A stretch of DNA of 5,794 nucleotides. Origin: an uncultured Chlorobiaceae bacterium. Its GTDB lineage: Bacteria > Bacteroidota > Chlorobiia > Chlorobiales > Chlorobiaceae. Of this stretch, positions 1 through 5,794 are shown piece by piece. A model generated the notes under the pieces. It was not told where the DNA came from. It did not search any database and worked only from the letters and a program-made list of their open reading frames with translations. The stretch covers positions 1 through 5,794 of the forward strand of contig CAIYWF010000148.1 of assembly GCA_903929845.1 (NCBI GenBank), read 5' to 3'. Position numbers and translations under genes: made by a program. Positions within the stretch are counted from its first letter, which is position 1, and each line of letters begins with the position of its first letter.

Positions 1-595
1 CGATACGCCAGGCATCTCTATTATGGAACTTGCCGCCAAAACCCGAAGGATGAAACAAGAGCACAATATCGGCATGATTGTGGTAGATTACCTGCAGTTG
101 GTAACACCTGTCAGGGATGGCAGAACGAACCGAGAGCAGGAGATCGCGCAGATATCCCGATCACTGAAGGCGCTGGCCAAGGAACTGAATATTCCAGTCA
201 TAGCCCTTGCACAGCTTAACCGTTCTATCGAGCAGCGCTCAGGCGACCGAAGACCCCAGCTCAGCGACCTCAGGGAGTCCGGTTCGATAGAACAGGATGC
301 TGATGTGGTGATGTTTCTGTCAAGACCGGAAATGTACGGCAAAACAACCTTTGAAGATGGGTCATCAACAAAAGATATTGTTGAAATTGTAATCGGCAAA
401 CAGAGAAACGGCCCGATCGGAGACATCCGGCTCTTGTTCCTCAAAAATTATGGCCGCTTTCAGTCAACGGCTAACAGCTATATTACTGCCGGAGAGGGAA
501 AAGGAGCTTCCCAGGAACAGTATCAGCCTTCTTTGCCTGAGCAAGAAAAAACGAATTCCAGCGCATTCATCACTCAAGACGACGCACCTTTTTAA
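1..595 (+). CDS. dnaB: Replicative DNA helicase DnaB, C-terminal part (5' end outside window)
   Basis: This is the RecA-like motor domain of the hexameric helicase that unwinds DNA at the replication fork, moving on the lagging-strand template and recruiting primase. The frame enters at base 2 with DTPGISIMEL, a segment typical of mid-DnaB, and gives about 197 residues; full DnaB is usually 450-500, so the N-terminal domain and Walker A loop are missing. The Walker B strand IGMIVVDYLQL has its Asp at bases 86-88. It is followed by the NREQEIAQISRSLKALAKE helix, the IALAQLNRSIEQR strand/sensor region, the LSDLRESGSIEQDADVV loop that contacts DNA, and the KQRNGPIGDIRL segment carrying the Lys/Arg finger that acts on the neighbouring subunit. 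The core ends at GRF. After it come 44 polar residues rich in Gln, Ser and Glu, ending DDAPF, which resembles the tip of SSB. The ATG at base 23 is an internal Met, not the start. ptsI follows after 8 nt, so co-transcription is likely. Confidence 0.97.
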   Translation, partial: DTPGISIMELAAKTRRMKQEHNIGMIVVDYLQLVTPVRDGRTNREQEIAQISRSLKALAKELNIPVIALAQLNRSIEQRSGDRRPQLSDLRESGSIEQDADVVMFLSRPEMYGKTTFEDGSSTKDIVEIVIGKQRNGPIGDIRLLFLKNYGRFQSTANSYITAGEGKGASQEQYQPSLPEQEKTNSSAFITQDDAPF

Positions 596-603
596 GAATT
601 ATT

Positions 604-2397
604 ATGCAAGATAATAAACGACTAACAAACTCCGGAAGCCGGACAGAAAAACCGGCAGTTCCTCTCAAGGGAAAAGAAGCAACATACTCAGGAATCGGCG
701 GCTCAAGAGGCATTACCATCGGAGAGTGCTATGCGTTCATCAAGGAGGAGAGTAAACATGAAATCAGGGAACTAAACGAAAAAAACATCAATGAAGAGAT
801 TGAAAGATTTTTTGCCGCCTTGAACCGATCCGAACATGAGCTGAAGAAAATTGAGCAGCTCACCATCAGGAAACTTGGAAAGAGCTACTCCAATCTGTTT
901 CAGGCTCAAATCATGATGCTGCGCGATCCAATACTGCTTGATACTATTTGCAATCGTATCCGATCGGAACGCAAAGGCGCACATCTCGTTATTGCTGAAG
1001 AGTTCGATCACTATTTTCAAAATTTTAAAAATTCCGACAACCGGATTTTTCAGGATCGGGCTGATGATTTTCACGATATCAAGAACCGGATTATCAGAAA
1101 CCTGAATATCAGAAAACTTCATTCATGGATACCTGAAGGGGTCATTGTTGCGTCCGACAGCCTCTCCCCTGCGGATATTATCCTTTTGAGCCGCAGCAAT
1201 GTCAAAGGTTTTGTCACTGACTCAGGTGGAAAAACCTCGCATATCTCCTTAATTTGCAAGTCACTCAAGATTCCGATCGTTGTCGGGCTTGGGAATATCT
1301 CTGAAAAGGTCTCGACCGGCACGCCGATGATCATCGACGGAAATACAGGTACCGTCATTATACATCCTGAAGAAAAAACCGTCGAGAGATACCATAAAAT
1401 AAAAGAAGAGGCGCAAAAGAATGAAGAAAATACCTCATTAACGGCTGAACTACCCGCAACAACAAAATGCGGTGTAAGGATCACCTTTTATGCCAATATC
1501 GATTTCAAGGAAGAGGTGTCCACCATTAAAACTGCTGGAGCTGAGGGAGTAGGGCTCTTCAGAAGTGAAAACCTCTTCACTGAAGGCACAAATGTGCCGA
1601 GCGAATCAGAACAATTCACCTGTTACAAGGAAATGGCTGAAGCCATAGCTCCGATGCCTCTGGATATCCGCCTGTTTGATATTGGTGGCGACAAGCTGAT
1701 CTATTCTCCAGTCAAGGAGCCAAATCCCAACCTGGGATGGAGGGGTATCAGGATACTGATTGATCTGCCCAAAATACTTGACGCACAGGTCAGGGCCGTC
1801 ATCAGGGCCAATCGGCTTGGTAATGTTAATATCCTTATTCCGATGATCATGTCGCTCGAAGAGATTCGATATGTCCGGGCATCTGTCGAGAAACACTACT
1901 CCGAGCTGGCGTTGGAGACCGATGAGCAAGTTGAAAAGCCGAGGATCGGGGCAATGATAGAGATTCCGGCAGCAGTAGAACTGATTGATGAGATTACAAG
2001 ATCTGCTAATTTTATCAGCATCGGAACCAATGATCTCACACAGTACACCCTGGCTGTTGACAGAAACAATGTCATTGTACAAGATCTCTTTGAAAAATTC
2101 CACCCGGCAGTTATCCGGCAACTCCACCGGATTATAACAACTGCCAATAAAAATCACTGCAAAGTGATGATTTGCGGCGACATGGGCTCTGATCCTCTCG
2201 CCCTTCCCTTCTTGTTAGGGTGCGGACTCAGAAAATTCAGCGTTGTCGTCTCGGATATCCCGAACCTCAAATCACTGGTATCCCGCTACTCGCTTGCTGA
2301 AACAGAAGAGCTAGCCCGGGAATGCCTTTCACTTAATACGCCAGTCGCCATCAAATCCTGCCTGGAAGCATTCCATGCAGGATTTGATATATCTTAG
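604..2397 (+). CDS. ptsI: Phosphoenolpyruvate-protein phosphotransferase (PTS enzyme I)
   Basis: Cytoplasmic enzyme I takes phosphate from phosphoenolpyruvate onto a histidine and passes it to HPr, the first step of the phosphotransferase system. At 597 residues it is slightly longer than E. coli EI (575). Family landmarks are in order: N-terminal GIGGSRGITIG (30-40); the helical HPr-binding region (about 50-165); the phospho-His loop GGKTSH with His213; and the PEP-binding barrel with Arg320 (GVGLFR), Arg356 (IRLFDIGGDK), Arg380 (GWRGIR), Glu452 (MIEIPAA), Asn476/Asp477 (SIGTNDLTQYTLAVDR), Arg487 and the acid/base Cys524 (ICGDM). All expected catalytic residues are therefore present. Oddities are a polar extension of about 28 residues before the usual start, and changes in normally rigid motifs (FRSEN for the usual YRTEF, CGDM for CGEM). 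No good Shine-Dalgarno precedes the ATG, but no alternative start lies closer to the conserved region. No ptsH or EII gene is visible nearby. The stop overlaps that of the opposing gene. A regulatory, sugar-transport-free PTS is possible but is inference. Confidence 0.96.
   Translation: MQDNKRLTNSGSRTEKPAVPLKGKEATYSGIGGSRGITIGECYAFIKEESKHEIRELNEKNINEEIERFFAALNRSEHELKKIEQLTIRKLGKSYSNLFQAQIMMLRDPILLDTICNRIRSERKGAHLVIAEEFDHYFQNFKNSDNRIFQDRADDFHDIKNRIIRNLNIRKLHSWIPEGVIVASDSLSPADIILLSRSNVKGFVTDSGGKTSHISLICKSLKIPIVVGLGNISEKVSTGTPMIIDGNTGTVIIHPEEKTVERYHKIKEEAQKNEENTSLTAELPATTKCGVRITFYANIDFKEEVSTIKTAGAEGVGLFRSENLFTEGTNVPSESEQFTCYKEMAEAIAPMPLDIRLFDIGGDKLIYSPVKEPNPNLGWRGIRILIDLPKILDAQVRAVIRANRLGNVNILIPMIMSLEEIRYVRASVEKHYSELALETDEQVEKPRIGAMIEIPAAVELIDEITRSANFISIGTNDLTQYTLAVDRNNVIVQDLFEKFHPAVIRQLHRIITTANKNHCKVMICGDMGSDPLALPFLLGCGLRKFSVVVSDIPNLKSLVSRYSLAETEELARECLSLNTPVAIKSCLEAFHAGFDIS
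2350..2388. other. Strong inverted repeat (stem-loop) at the ptsI/ppiD convergent junction
   Basis: The arms atcaaatcctgc (2350-2361) and gcaggatttgat (2377-2388) are perfect reverse complements over 12 bp. After a single C/T mismatch (2362/2376), tggaa (2363-2367) pairs with ttcca (2371-2375) around a 3-nt loop, gca. This gives 17 pairs in 39 nt. The element lies wholly within codons near the end of ptsI. On the leftward strand it begins 5 nt after the ppiD stop, where it would form a 3'-end stem. No T-run follows on either strand, so it is not a classical intrinsic terminator. Its symmetry and position suggest a bidirectional transcript-end or mRNA-stabilising structure. The structure is seen in the sequence; the role is inferred. 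Confidence 0.6.
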
Positions 2398-4496
2398 GGA
2401 CGAGAGTCCTCGACTTTACGCAATGAATGAAGATATTCTCCAATCATTTGTTGCTGTTTAGCCTGGAACAGTTGCGGAGCAACAGTTATTTTTTCAGCCT
2501 TCACATCAAGCCCTGCGGGAAGAGCTTTCTTCGTGACCAGCACAACAGCGTAGCCATCGGTTGTTTTAACCGGATTGGAAAGCTTTCCAAGAGCAAGCCC
2601 CGACATAGCTTCAACAAGAGCACGATCAACACCATAGCCAGGAATATAACCGTCGCTCCACCGTATACTGTCTGCGGTTACAATATGCATGCCAGCATTC
2701 GCTGATACTATCTTTTCAAGCGTCGATCCGGGTCCCTTTACCATGACTGCAAGTTTTTTCTCCAGAGAGGCCCCTTTCTTTTCGCGTACCAGTTTCGCTG
2801 TAATGATCGGTTTCAGTTCTTGATCAAGCATACGGTATCCGGTATCATTTTTGCCGGTTAGACGCATAACATAAAACCCTTTTTCGGTTTCAAGAACGTC
2901 CGAAACGTCTCCTTCTCCTGCCTTGAATGCATAAGCAGTCACTTTCTCACTATAGCCTATCTGTGGAATCAACATGCGCTTGATGAATTCTCCTGTCTTT
3001 TCGATCGGCAGCTTTTCACTTGCTGCACTCTTGTCAAAACCTTTCTCTTTGGCATTTTGCTGAAACGCCATGGCTCGACGACGCTCACTGTCTACCGTTT
3101 CCGTGGATGAACGAATATTCCTTACAATCTCTGAACAGAGAACAGCACGTTGATCAAAGCCCGTCACCTTGATAATATGCAGTCCAAACTGTGTCTGCAC
3201 AGGCCTGAGAATGGCCCCTGGTGAGGCGCTGAAAACCGCTGCGGAAAATGCAGGAAGCATACGCTCTTTGCTGAACCAGCCAATGTCGCCCCCATTGACG
3301 GCACTGCCGGGATCAGCGGAATATTTTCTTGCAAGCACTTCAAAAGGAACACCTGCCTGAATCTGTCTATAAATAAGTATCGAAAGTTCTCGAACCTTCT
3401 GAACTTCATCTATGTTTGCAGGATTGAAGCGCAAGAGAATATGCGATGCTCTGGCAACTGGCTGAGGAGACGAAACCACCTTTTTGATTTTGATCAAGCG
3501 GTATTCCCCCCGATCGGCTACCGGCCCAACAATCGTTCCCTGTTTGAGATTCGACGGACTGAAAACAACTGCGCCCGCCACTGGTGAAAAATCCGCACGG
3601 CTATAGGTTACGTTGATACCAGTCGGACGGTCACTCTGCATTTTAACATAGTCGCTCTCATTGACCGCACCGGAAAAATCGGCACGAATCGTTTCAAGTT
3701 CGGTTCGAACGGCAAGACTGTCTTTTGATGACGGCTTCAGTGGGAAAAAAATAAAGTCGGCTTTTCTTGTAGGATACTCCTGCTTAAAAAGCTCTTTATG
3801 CGCATCATAATACTGCTTAATTTCAGCGTCTGTCACAAGAAAGTTACTGTCTGTACCTGCAAAACTTAAAGGAACCGGAATAAAAGAGGCTGCAAAACGT
3901 GAAAACTTCCTGCTGACTATATCGCCAAGCTCCCGGTCGGTAATATGATCAAGGGTTTGAAGAGCCCTGACCAGCTTATTTTCCTTGAGTTCCAGGCGAA
4001 CATACTTTTCAAGCTGAAGCCATAACTCCTTATTGTGTGGATCACGGCGGGCACTCTCCAGTTTTTTGCGATCAAGTACCCCCGTTGCAGGATCAGTAAA
4101 ATATTGACGAACCACCATGGGTGGGGTTGGGCTGTTAAGTGCCTCGACTACCTCCTGATCCTGAAGAGTAATACCGAATTTTTCAAACTGCTGCTCAAGC
4201 AAAGTCTGGTCAACCAGAGCTGTCCATGCCTTTTCTTGCAACCCGAGTTCAATTTCTGATGTAACTTCGACTCCAGGATTGCTCCTTCGAAAATTTTCAG
4301 CAACGGCCTTGTAGGCATCATCATACTGGCTATAAGCAATAGGCTTTCCATTCACCGTGCCAGCCTGATTTTCTTTTTTACCTGTTTTTCCAGAAAAATT
4401 CATTCCCCATTCGAAAACAATCAGCGCAAGAAATGCTGCCAGAAGAGTGTAGAGGATAATATGTGTCTTATCCCGCAAGCTGGACATTACAGCCAT
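2394..4496 (-). CDS. ppiD: Membrane-anchored PpiD/SurA-like peptidyl-prolyl cis-trans isomerase
   Basis: This is a probable envelope foldase of 700 residues (E. coli PpiD has 623), anchored by one N-terminal membrane helix with its bulk outside the cytoplasm. Order of parts: a short basic N-terminus; a hydrophobic segment at about 12-30 (HIILYTLLAAFLALIVFEW) with no signal-peptidase site evident; a SurA/PpiD-type helical chaperone region (about 45-235) starting at the VNGKPIAYSQYDDAY motif; and one parvulin domain (about 347-446). That domain has both characteristic histidines (His352 in ASHILL, His440 in QFGLHIIKV), plus GGDIGWF and MLPAF, as in active PpiC. It therefore looks catalytically intact, unlike the weak or inactive domain reported for E. 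coli PpiD. Flanking segments at about 307-340, 515-547 and 625-656 resemble the C-terminal half of a parvulin domain. An in-frame TAA lies immediately upstream (4500-4502), so ATG4496 is the first possible start, and a well-placed GAAGGA supports it. The gene follows pcm by 28 nt. SurA is the alternative name, but the membrane anchor favours PpiD. Confidence 0.9.
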   Translation of the reverse strand: MAVMSSLRDKTHIILYTLLAAFLALIVFEWGMNFSGKTGKKENQAGTVNGKPIAYSQYDDAYKAVAENFRRSNPGVEVTSEIELGLQEKAWTALVDQTLLEQQFEKFGITLQDQEVVEALNSPTPPMVVRQYFTDPATGVLDRKKLESARRDPHNKELWLQLEKYVRLELKENKLVRALQTLDHITDRELGDIVSRKFSRFAASFIPVPLSFAGTDSNFLVTDAEIKQYYDAHKELFKQEYPTRKADFIFFPLKPSSKDSLAVRTELETIRADFSGAVNESDYVKMQSDRPTGINVTYSRADFSPVAGAVVFSPSNLKQGTIVGPVADRGEYRLIKIKKVVSSPQPVARASHILLRFNPANIDEVQKVRELSILIYRQIQAGVPFEVLARKYSADPGSAVNGGDIGWFSKERMLPAFSAAVFSASPGAILRPVQTQFGLHIIKVTGFDQRAVLCSEIVRNIRSSTETVDSERRRAMAFQQNAKEKGFDKSAASEKLPIEKTGEFIKRMLIPQIGYSEKVTAYAFKAGEGDVSDVLETEKGFYVMRLTGKNDTGYRMLDQELKPIITAKLVREKKGASLEKKLAVMVKGPGSTLEKIVSANAGMHIVTADSIRWSDGYIPGYGVDRALVEAMSGLALGKLSNPVKTTDGYAVVLVTKKALPAGLDVKAEKITVAPQLFQAKQQQMIGEYLHSLRKVEDSRP

Positions 4497-4503
4497 GGCT
4501 TAT

Positions 4504-4509
4504 TCCTTC
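4504..4509 (-). promoter_or_regulatory. Shine-Dalgarno site of ppiD
   Basis: On the minus strand GAAGGA sits 7 nt before the ATG at 4496. This is ideal spacing and decides for that start over the internal ATG three codons later. It is the only clear Shine-Dalgarno in the window; ptsI and pcm lack one. Confidence 0.7.
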
Positions 4510-4524
4510 AATTAAATGATGTTG

Positions 4525-5193
4525 TTAAAAAATATTGTCGTTCCAACCTTCCCTGCCAACCAGCGGCACAAACGTAAACTGCTGAAATACTTCCCTCCTG
4601 AAATCATCACTATCACTGGTAATCACCGTCATCTGCTGTGAATCAGCATTACCTACAGGAATAACCATACAACCGTGTTCCCCAAGCTGGTGCTTCAGCG
4701 ACTCCGGTTCCTCAGGTGCTCCTGCAGTGACCACAATACCATCAAAAGGCGCCTCATCAACCCATCCCAGCGTTCCGTCTCCACAGCGACAGGCAATGTT
4801 CAGACCAAGACAGGAAAAAAGTTTTTCAGCTCTTTCATATAACTCGAAAATCCGTTCGATGGTATAAACAGAATAACCGAGTGCATCAAGAATTGCGGAC
4901 TGATAACCTGATCCGGTTCCTATTTCCAGTACTTTCCCGGAAGGAGATCTCTCAACAAGCAATGTCGTCATATAAGCCACGGTATAAGGCTGGGAAATAG
5001 TTTGCCCGAACCCTATAGGATACGCACCGTCATTATAGGCTAAATCTGTGGCATCAACGTCAAAATAAAGGTGTCGTTGAACCTCCCAAAAAGCATCAAG
5101 CACCCGCAGGTTAACAATACCATACTGTTTCAGCGTTTCAACCATCTCGCGCCGTCTGAGATCCTGAACTTTTTGCGACCCCTTCATCATCAA
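4525..5193 (-). CDS. pcm: Protein-L-isoaspartate O-methyltransferase
   Basis: A cytosolic repair enzyme that methylates, using S-adenosylmethionine, the abnormal isoaspartyl residues formed as proteins age, starting their reversion to normal aspartate. The 222 residues match the usual bacterial length (about 205-225). Visible motifs are GFGQTISQPYTVAYM (61-75) with the active-site Ser67, SAM-binding motif I VLEIGTGSGYQSA (88-100), the acidic residue ending the next strand in YTIER (110-114), CGDGTLGW (137-144), APFDGIVVTAGAP (148-160) and the strand MVIPVG (176-181). The C-terminal FVPLVGREGW is also typical. Codons at the start read TTG-ATG-ATG-AAG with an in-frame TGA two codons upstream of the TTG (5197-5199). 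The true start must be 5193, 5190 or 5187; the ATGs are more likely, and none has a good Shine-Dalgarno. A candidate promoter lies about 45 nt upstream. ppiD follows by 28 nt, so the two probably form a protein-maintenance operon. Confidence 0.97.
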   Translation of the reverse strand: MMMKGSQKVQDLRRREMVETLKQYGIVNLRVLDAFWEVQRHLYFDVDATDLAYNDGAYPIGFGQTISQPYTVAYMTTLLVERSPSGKVLEIGTGSGYQSAILDALGYSVYTIERIFELYERAEKLFSCLGLNIACRCGDGTLGWVDEAPFDGIVVTAGAPEEPESLKHQLGEHGCMVIPVGNADSQQMTVITSDSDDFRREVFQQFTFVPLVGREGWNDNIF

Positions 5194-5234
5194 AAGTCAA
5201 CCCGTTGAACTTATCTCTTCAATCAACTGCAGGT

Positions 5235-5263
5235 ATTATAAGATTATCTGCTCTCTCACTGAA
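5235..5263 (-). promoter_or_regulatory. Candidate promoter for pcm-ppiD
   Basis: Reading leftward there is a perfect TATAAT (5240 to 5235). At 17-bp spacing a weak -35, TTCAGT (5263 to 5258), matches TTGACA at three of six positions. A start near 5228 would give a leader of about 38 nt before the pcm ATG. The position between an apparent ftsY terminator and pcm supports it. The -35 is poor, and TATAAT is not rare in AT-rich gaps, so this is tentative. Confidence 0.35.
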
Positions 5264-5280
5264 CTGGCTAATATTGCATC

Positions 5281-5337
5281 AAAAACAACAAAAAACAATT
5301 TCCGGGACTCAGTTTACCATTTTTGGCAATAAATCCC
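5281..5337 (-). terminator. Candidate Rho-independent terminator of ftsY
   Basis: On the leftward strand GGGATTTA (5337-5330) can pair with TGAGTCCC (5311-5304) using G-U wobbles. TTGCCA (5329-5324) pairs with TGGTAA (5319-5314) around an AAAA loop, with a 2-nt bulge between the two helices. About 8 nt after the stem comes a T-rich stretch (TTTTTTGTTGTTTTT, 5296-5281 region). The stem is imperfect and the T-run is displaced from its base, so confidence is limited, but the location about 70 nt beyond the ftsY stop and before pcm is right. Confidence 0.4.
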
Positions 5338-5407
5338 ACACGGCTTACCTGCTGATCCATTTCCTCTATAGACACCAACACTATTCCTCGCTTCATTAAC
5401 GATCAAG

Positions 5408-5794
5408 CTAACGACCAAGAATCGCGGCAACAAACTCTGCACGGTCAAACAACTGAAGGTCATCGATTTTTTCACCGACACCGATATACTTGACTGGCAA
5501 CTTGAGTTCGCGTGAAATGGAGAGCACAATTCCGCCCTTTGCCGTCCCGTCAAGCTTGGTAACCACAAGTCCGGTAACCTGTACAAACTTTGTAAATTCC
5601 CTGGCCTGCTGGACGGCATTCTGCCCGGTTGTGCCGTCAAGAACAAGCAATACCTCATGAGGCGCTTCAGGAATCCTCTTTTTAGCCACCCGCATTATTT
5701 TGGCAAGCTCCTCCATCAAGTGGCTCTTGTTATGGAGACGCCCGGCAGTATCAACAAGCACCACATCGGCATTTCTGGAAACCGCAGCACTGAC
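5408..5794 (-). CDS. ftsY: Signal recognition particle receptor FtsY, C-terminal part (5' end outside window)
   Basis: The SRP receptor GTPase docks SRP-ribosome complexes at the cytoplasmic membrane for co-translational insertion. About 128 residues of the NG domain are visible, entering with VSAAVSRNADVVLVDTAGR. GTPase motifs: DTAGR (G3, 5738-5752), followed by LHNKSHLMEEL, which marks FtsY rather than Ffh; VLDGTTGQNA; TKLD (G4, 5549-5560), followed by GTAKGG; and the closing GVGEKIDDLQLF (G5 region) and FVAAILGR C-terminus. The P-loop and the N-terminal acidic or helical part lie beyond the window. The reading frame continues to the last base, so a GTG near 5764 is internal and not a start. 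The stop is TAG at 5408-5410. A 214-nt gap with a likely terminator separates it from pcm, so it is probably transcribed separately. Confidence 0.97.
   Translation of the reverse strand, partial: VSAAVSRNADVVLVDTAGRLHNKSHLMEELAKIMRVAKKRIPEAPHEVLLVLDGTTGQNAVQQAREFTKFVQVTGLVVTKLDGTAKGGIVLSISRELKLPVKYIGVGEKIDDLQLFDRAEFVAAILGR

Larger units (their letters stand above)
5194..5407. other. Intergenic region between ftsY and pcm
   Basis: A noncoding gap of 214 nt. It contains the leftward hairpin plus T-rich stretch and the TATAAT promoter candidate described separately. The 70 nt nearest ftsY (5338-5407) show no structure, repeat or reading frame I can support. Short open frames crossing the gap have no ribosome site and no recognisable protein features. 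Confidence 0.6.

Noticed and set aside
88..444. Minus-strand open frame of 118 codons opposite dnaB
   Set aside because: Antisense to the conserved helicase core; Ser/Cys/Arg-rich composition typical of a shadow frame.
772..2157. Minus-strand open frames of 116, 121 and 183 codons opposite ptsI
   Set aside because: They lie entirely antisense to a clearly conserved enzyme I, have no recognisable motifs or ribosome sites, and are shadow frames.
2553..2574. Small inverted repeat cggtt-gtttt-aaccg inside ppiD
   Set aside because: Only 5 bp per arm, inside coding sequence; expected by chance.
2575..2590. Perfect 16-bp palindrome TTGGAAAGCTTTCCAA inside ppiD
   Set aside because: It encodes an ordinary Leu-Gly-Lys-Leu-Ser stretch in mid-gene. 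One such palindrome is only mildly unexpected in a window this size, and nothing around it suggests an operator.
2427..2705. Plus-strand open frame of 92 codons inside ppiD
   Set aside because: Opposite a well-supported gene, no family resemblance, no upstream ribosome site.
5205..5399. Plus-strand open frame of 64 codons in the ftsY-pcm gap
   Set aside because: Starts with a TTG, has no Shine-Dalgarno, and overlaps the terminator and promoter candidates; the translation shows no coherent motif.
5314..5658. Minus-strand open frame of 114 codons overlapping ftsY
   Set aside because: Out of frame with the conserved FtsY G domain, and runs into the noncoding gap without recognisable content.
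1..5794. Mobile element, CRISPR array, tRNA/rRNA, defence or biosynthetic cluster
   Set aside because: No direct repeats, transposase, integrase, repeat-spacer pattern, cloverleaf or accessory-type gene was visible. All five genes are conserved core functions with similar base use.

Overview
This is an ordinary chromosomal housekeeping segment, with no mobile elements, CRISPR array, tRNA or rRNA visible. Base composition is moderate in G+C (mid-40s to about 50% by eye) and uniform across genes. The set of DnaB, a divergent PTS enzyme I, a long membrane-anchored PpiD-type foldase, a Pcm ending in a PLVGREGW-like segment, and FtsY fits the Bacteroidota/Chlorobiota group. Green sulfur bacteria (Chlorobiaceae) are my best guess. 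That placement rests on recalled family resemblance, not on a search.

Layout: two rightward genes meet three leftward genes tail to tail. On the plus strand are the last ~197 codons of the replicative helicase gene dnaB (1-595, cut by the window edge) and, 8 nt later, ptsI (604-2397), encoding phosphoenolpyruvate-protein phosphotransferase (enzyme I). On the minus strand, reading right to left, are ftsY (5408-5794, cut by the window edge), a ~214-nt gap, pcm (4525-5193), and a PpiD/SurA-like peptidyl-prolyl isomerase gene (2394-4496). The stop codons of ptsI and ppiD overlap by 4 nt. A strong inverted repeat (2350-2388) lies inside the last codons of ptsI and just beyond the ppiD stop. The ftsY-pcm gap holds a plausible leftward terminator for ftsY and a TATAAT-bearing promoter candidate for pcm-ppiD.

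How the genes work together: pcm and ppiD are 28 nt apart on the same strand and probably form a small protein-maintenance unit, one repairing isoaspartyl damage and the other a chaperone/isomerase at the membrane. ftsY delivers ribosomes to the membrane and is likely a separate transcript. dnaB and ptsI are closely spaced and may be co-transcribed, but no functional link between them is obvious.

I did not find an undescribed multi-gene system. The observations most worth a second look are the coding-embedded hairpin at the convergent junction, the SSB-like acidic Asp-Asp-x-Pro-Phe C-terminus of DnaB, repeated parvulin-like half-motifs in the PpiD protein, and the divergent, N-terminally extended enzyme I with no HPr gene beside it.
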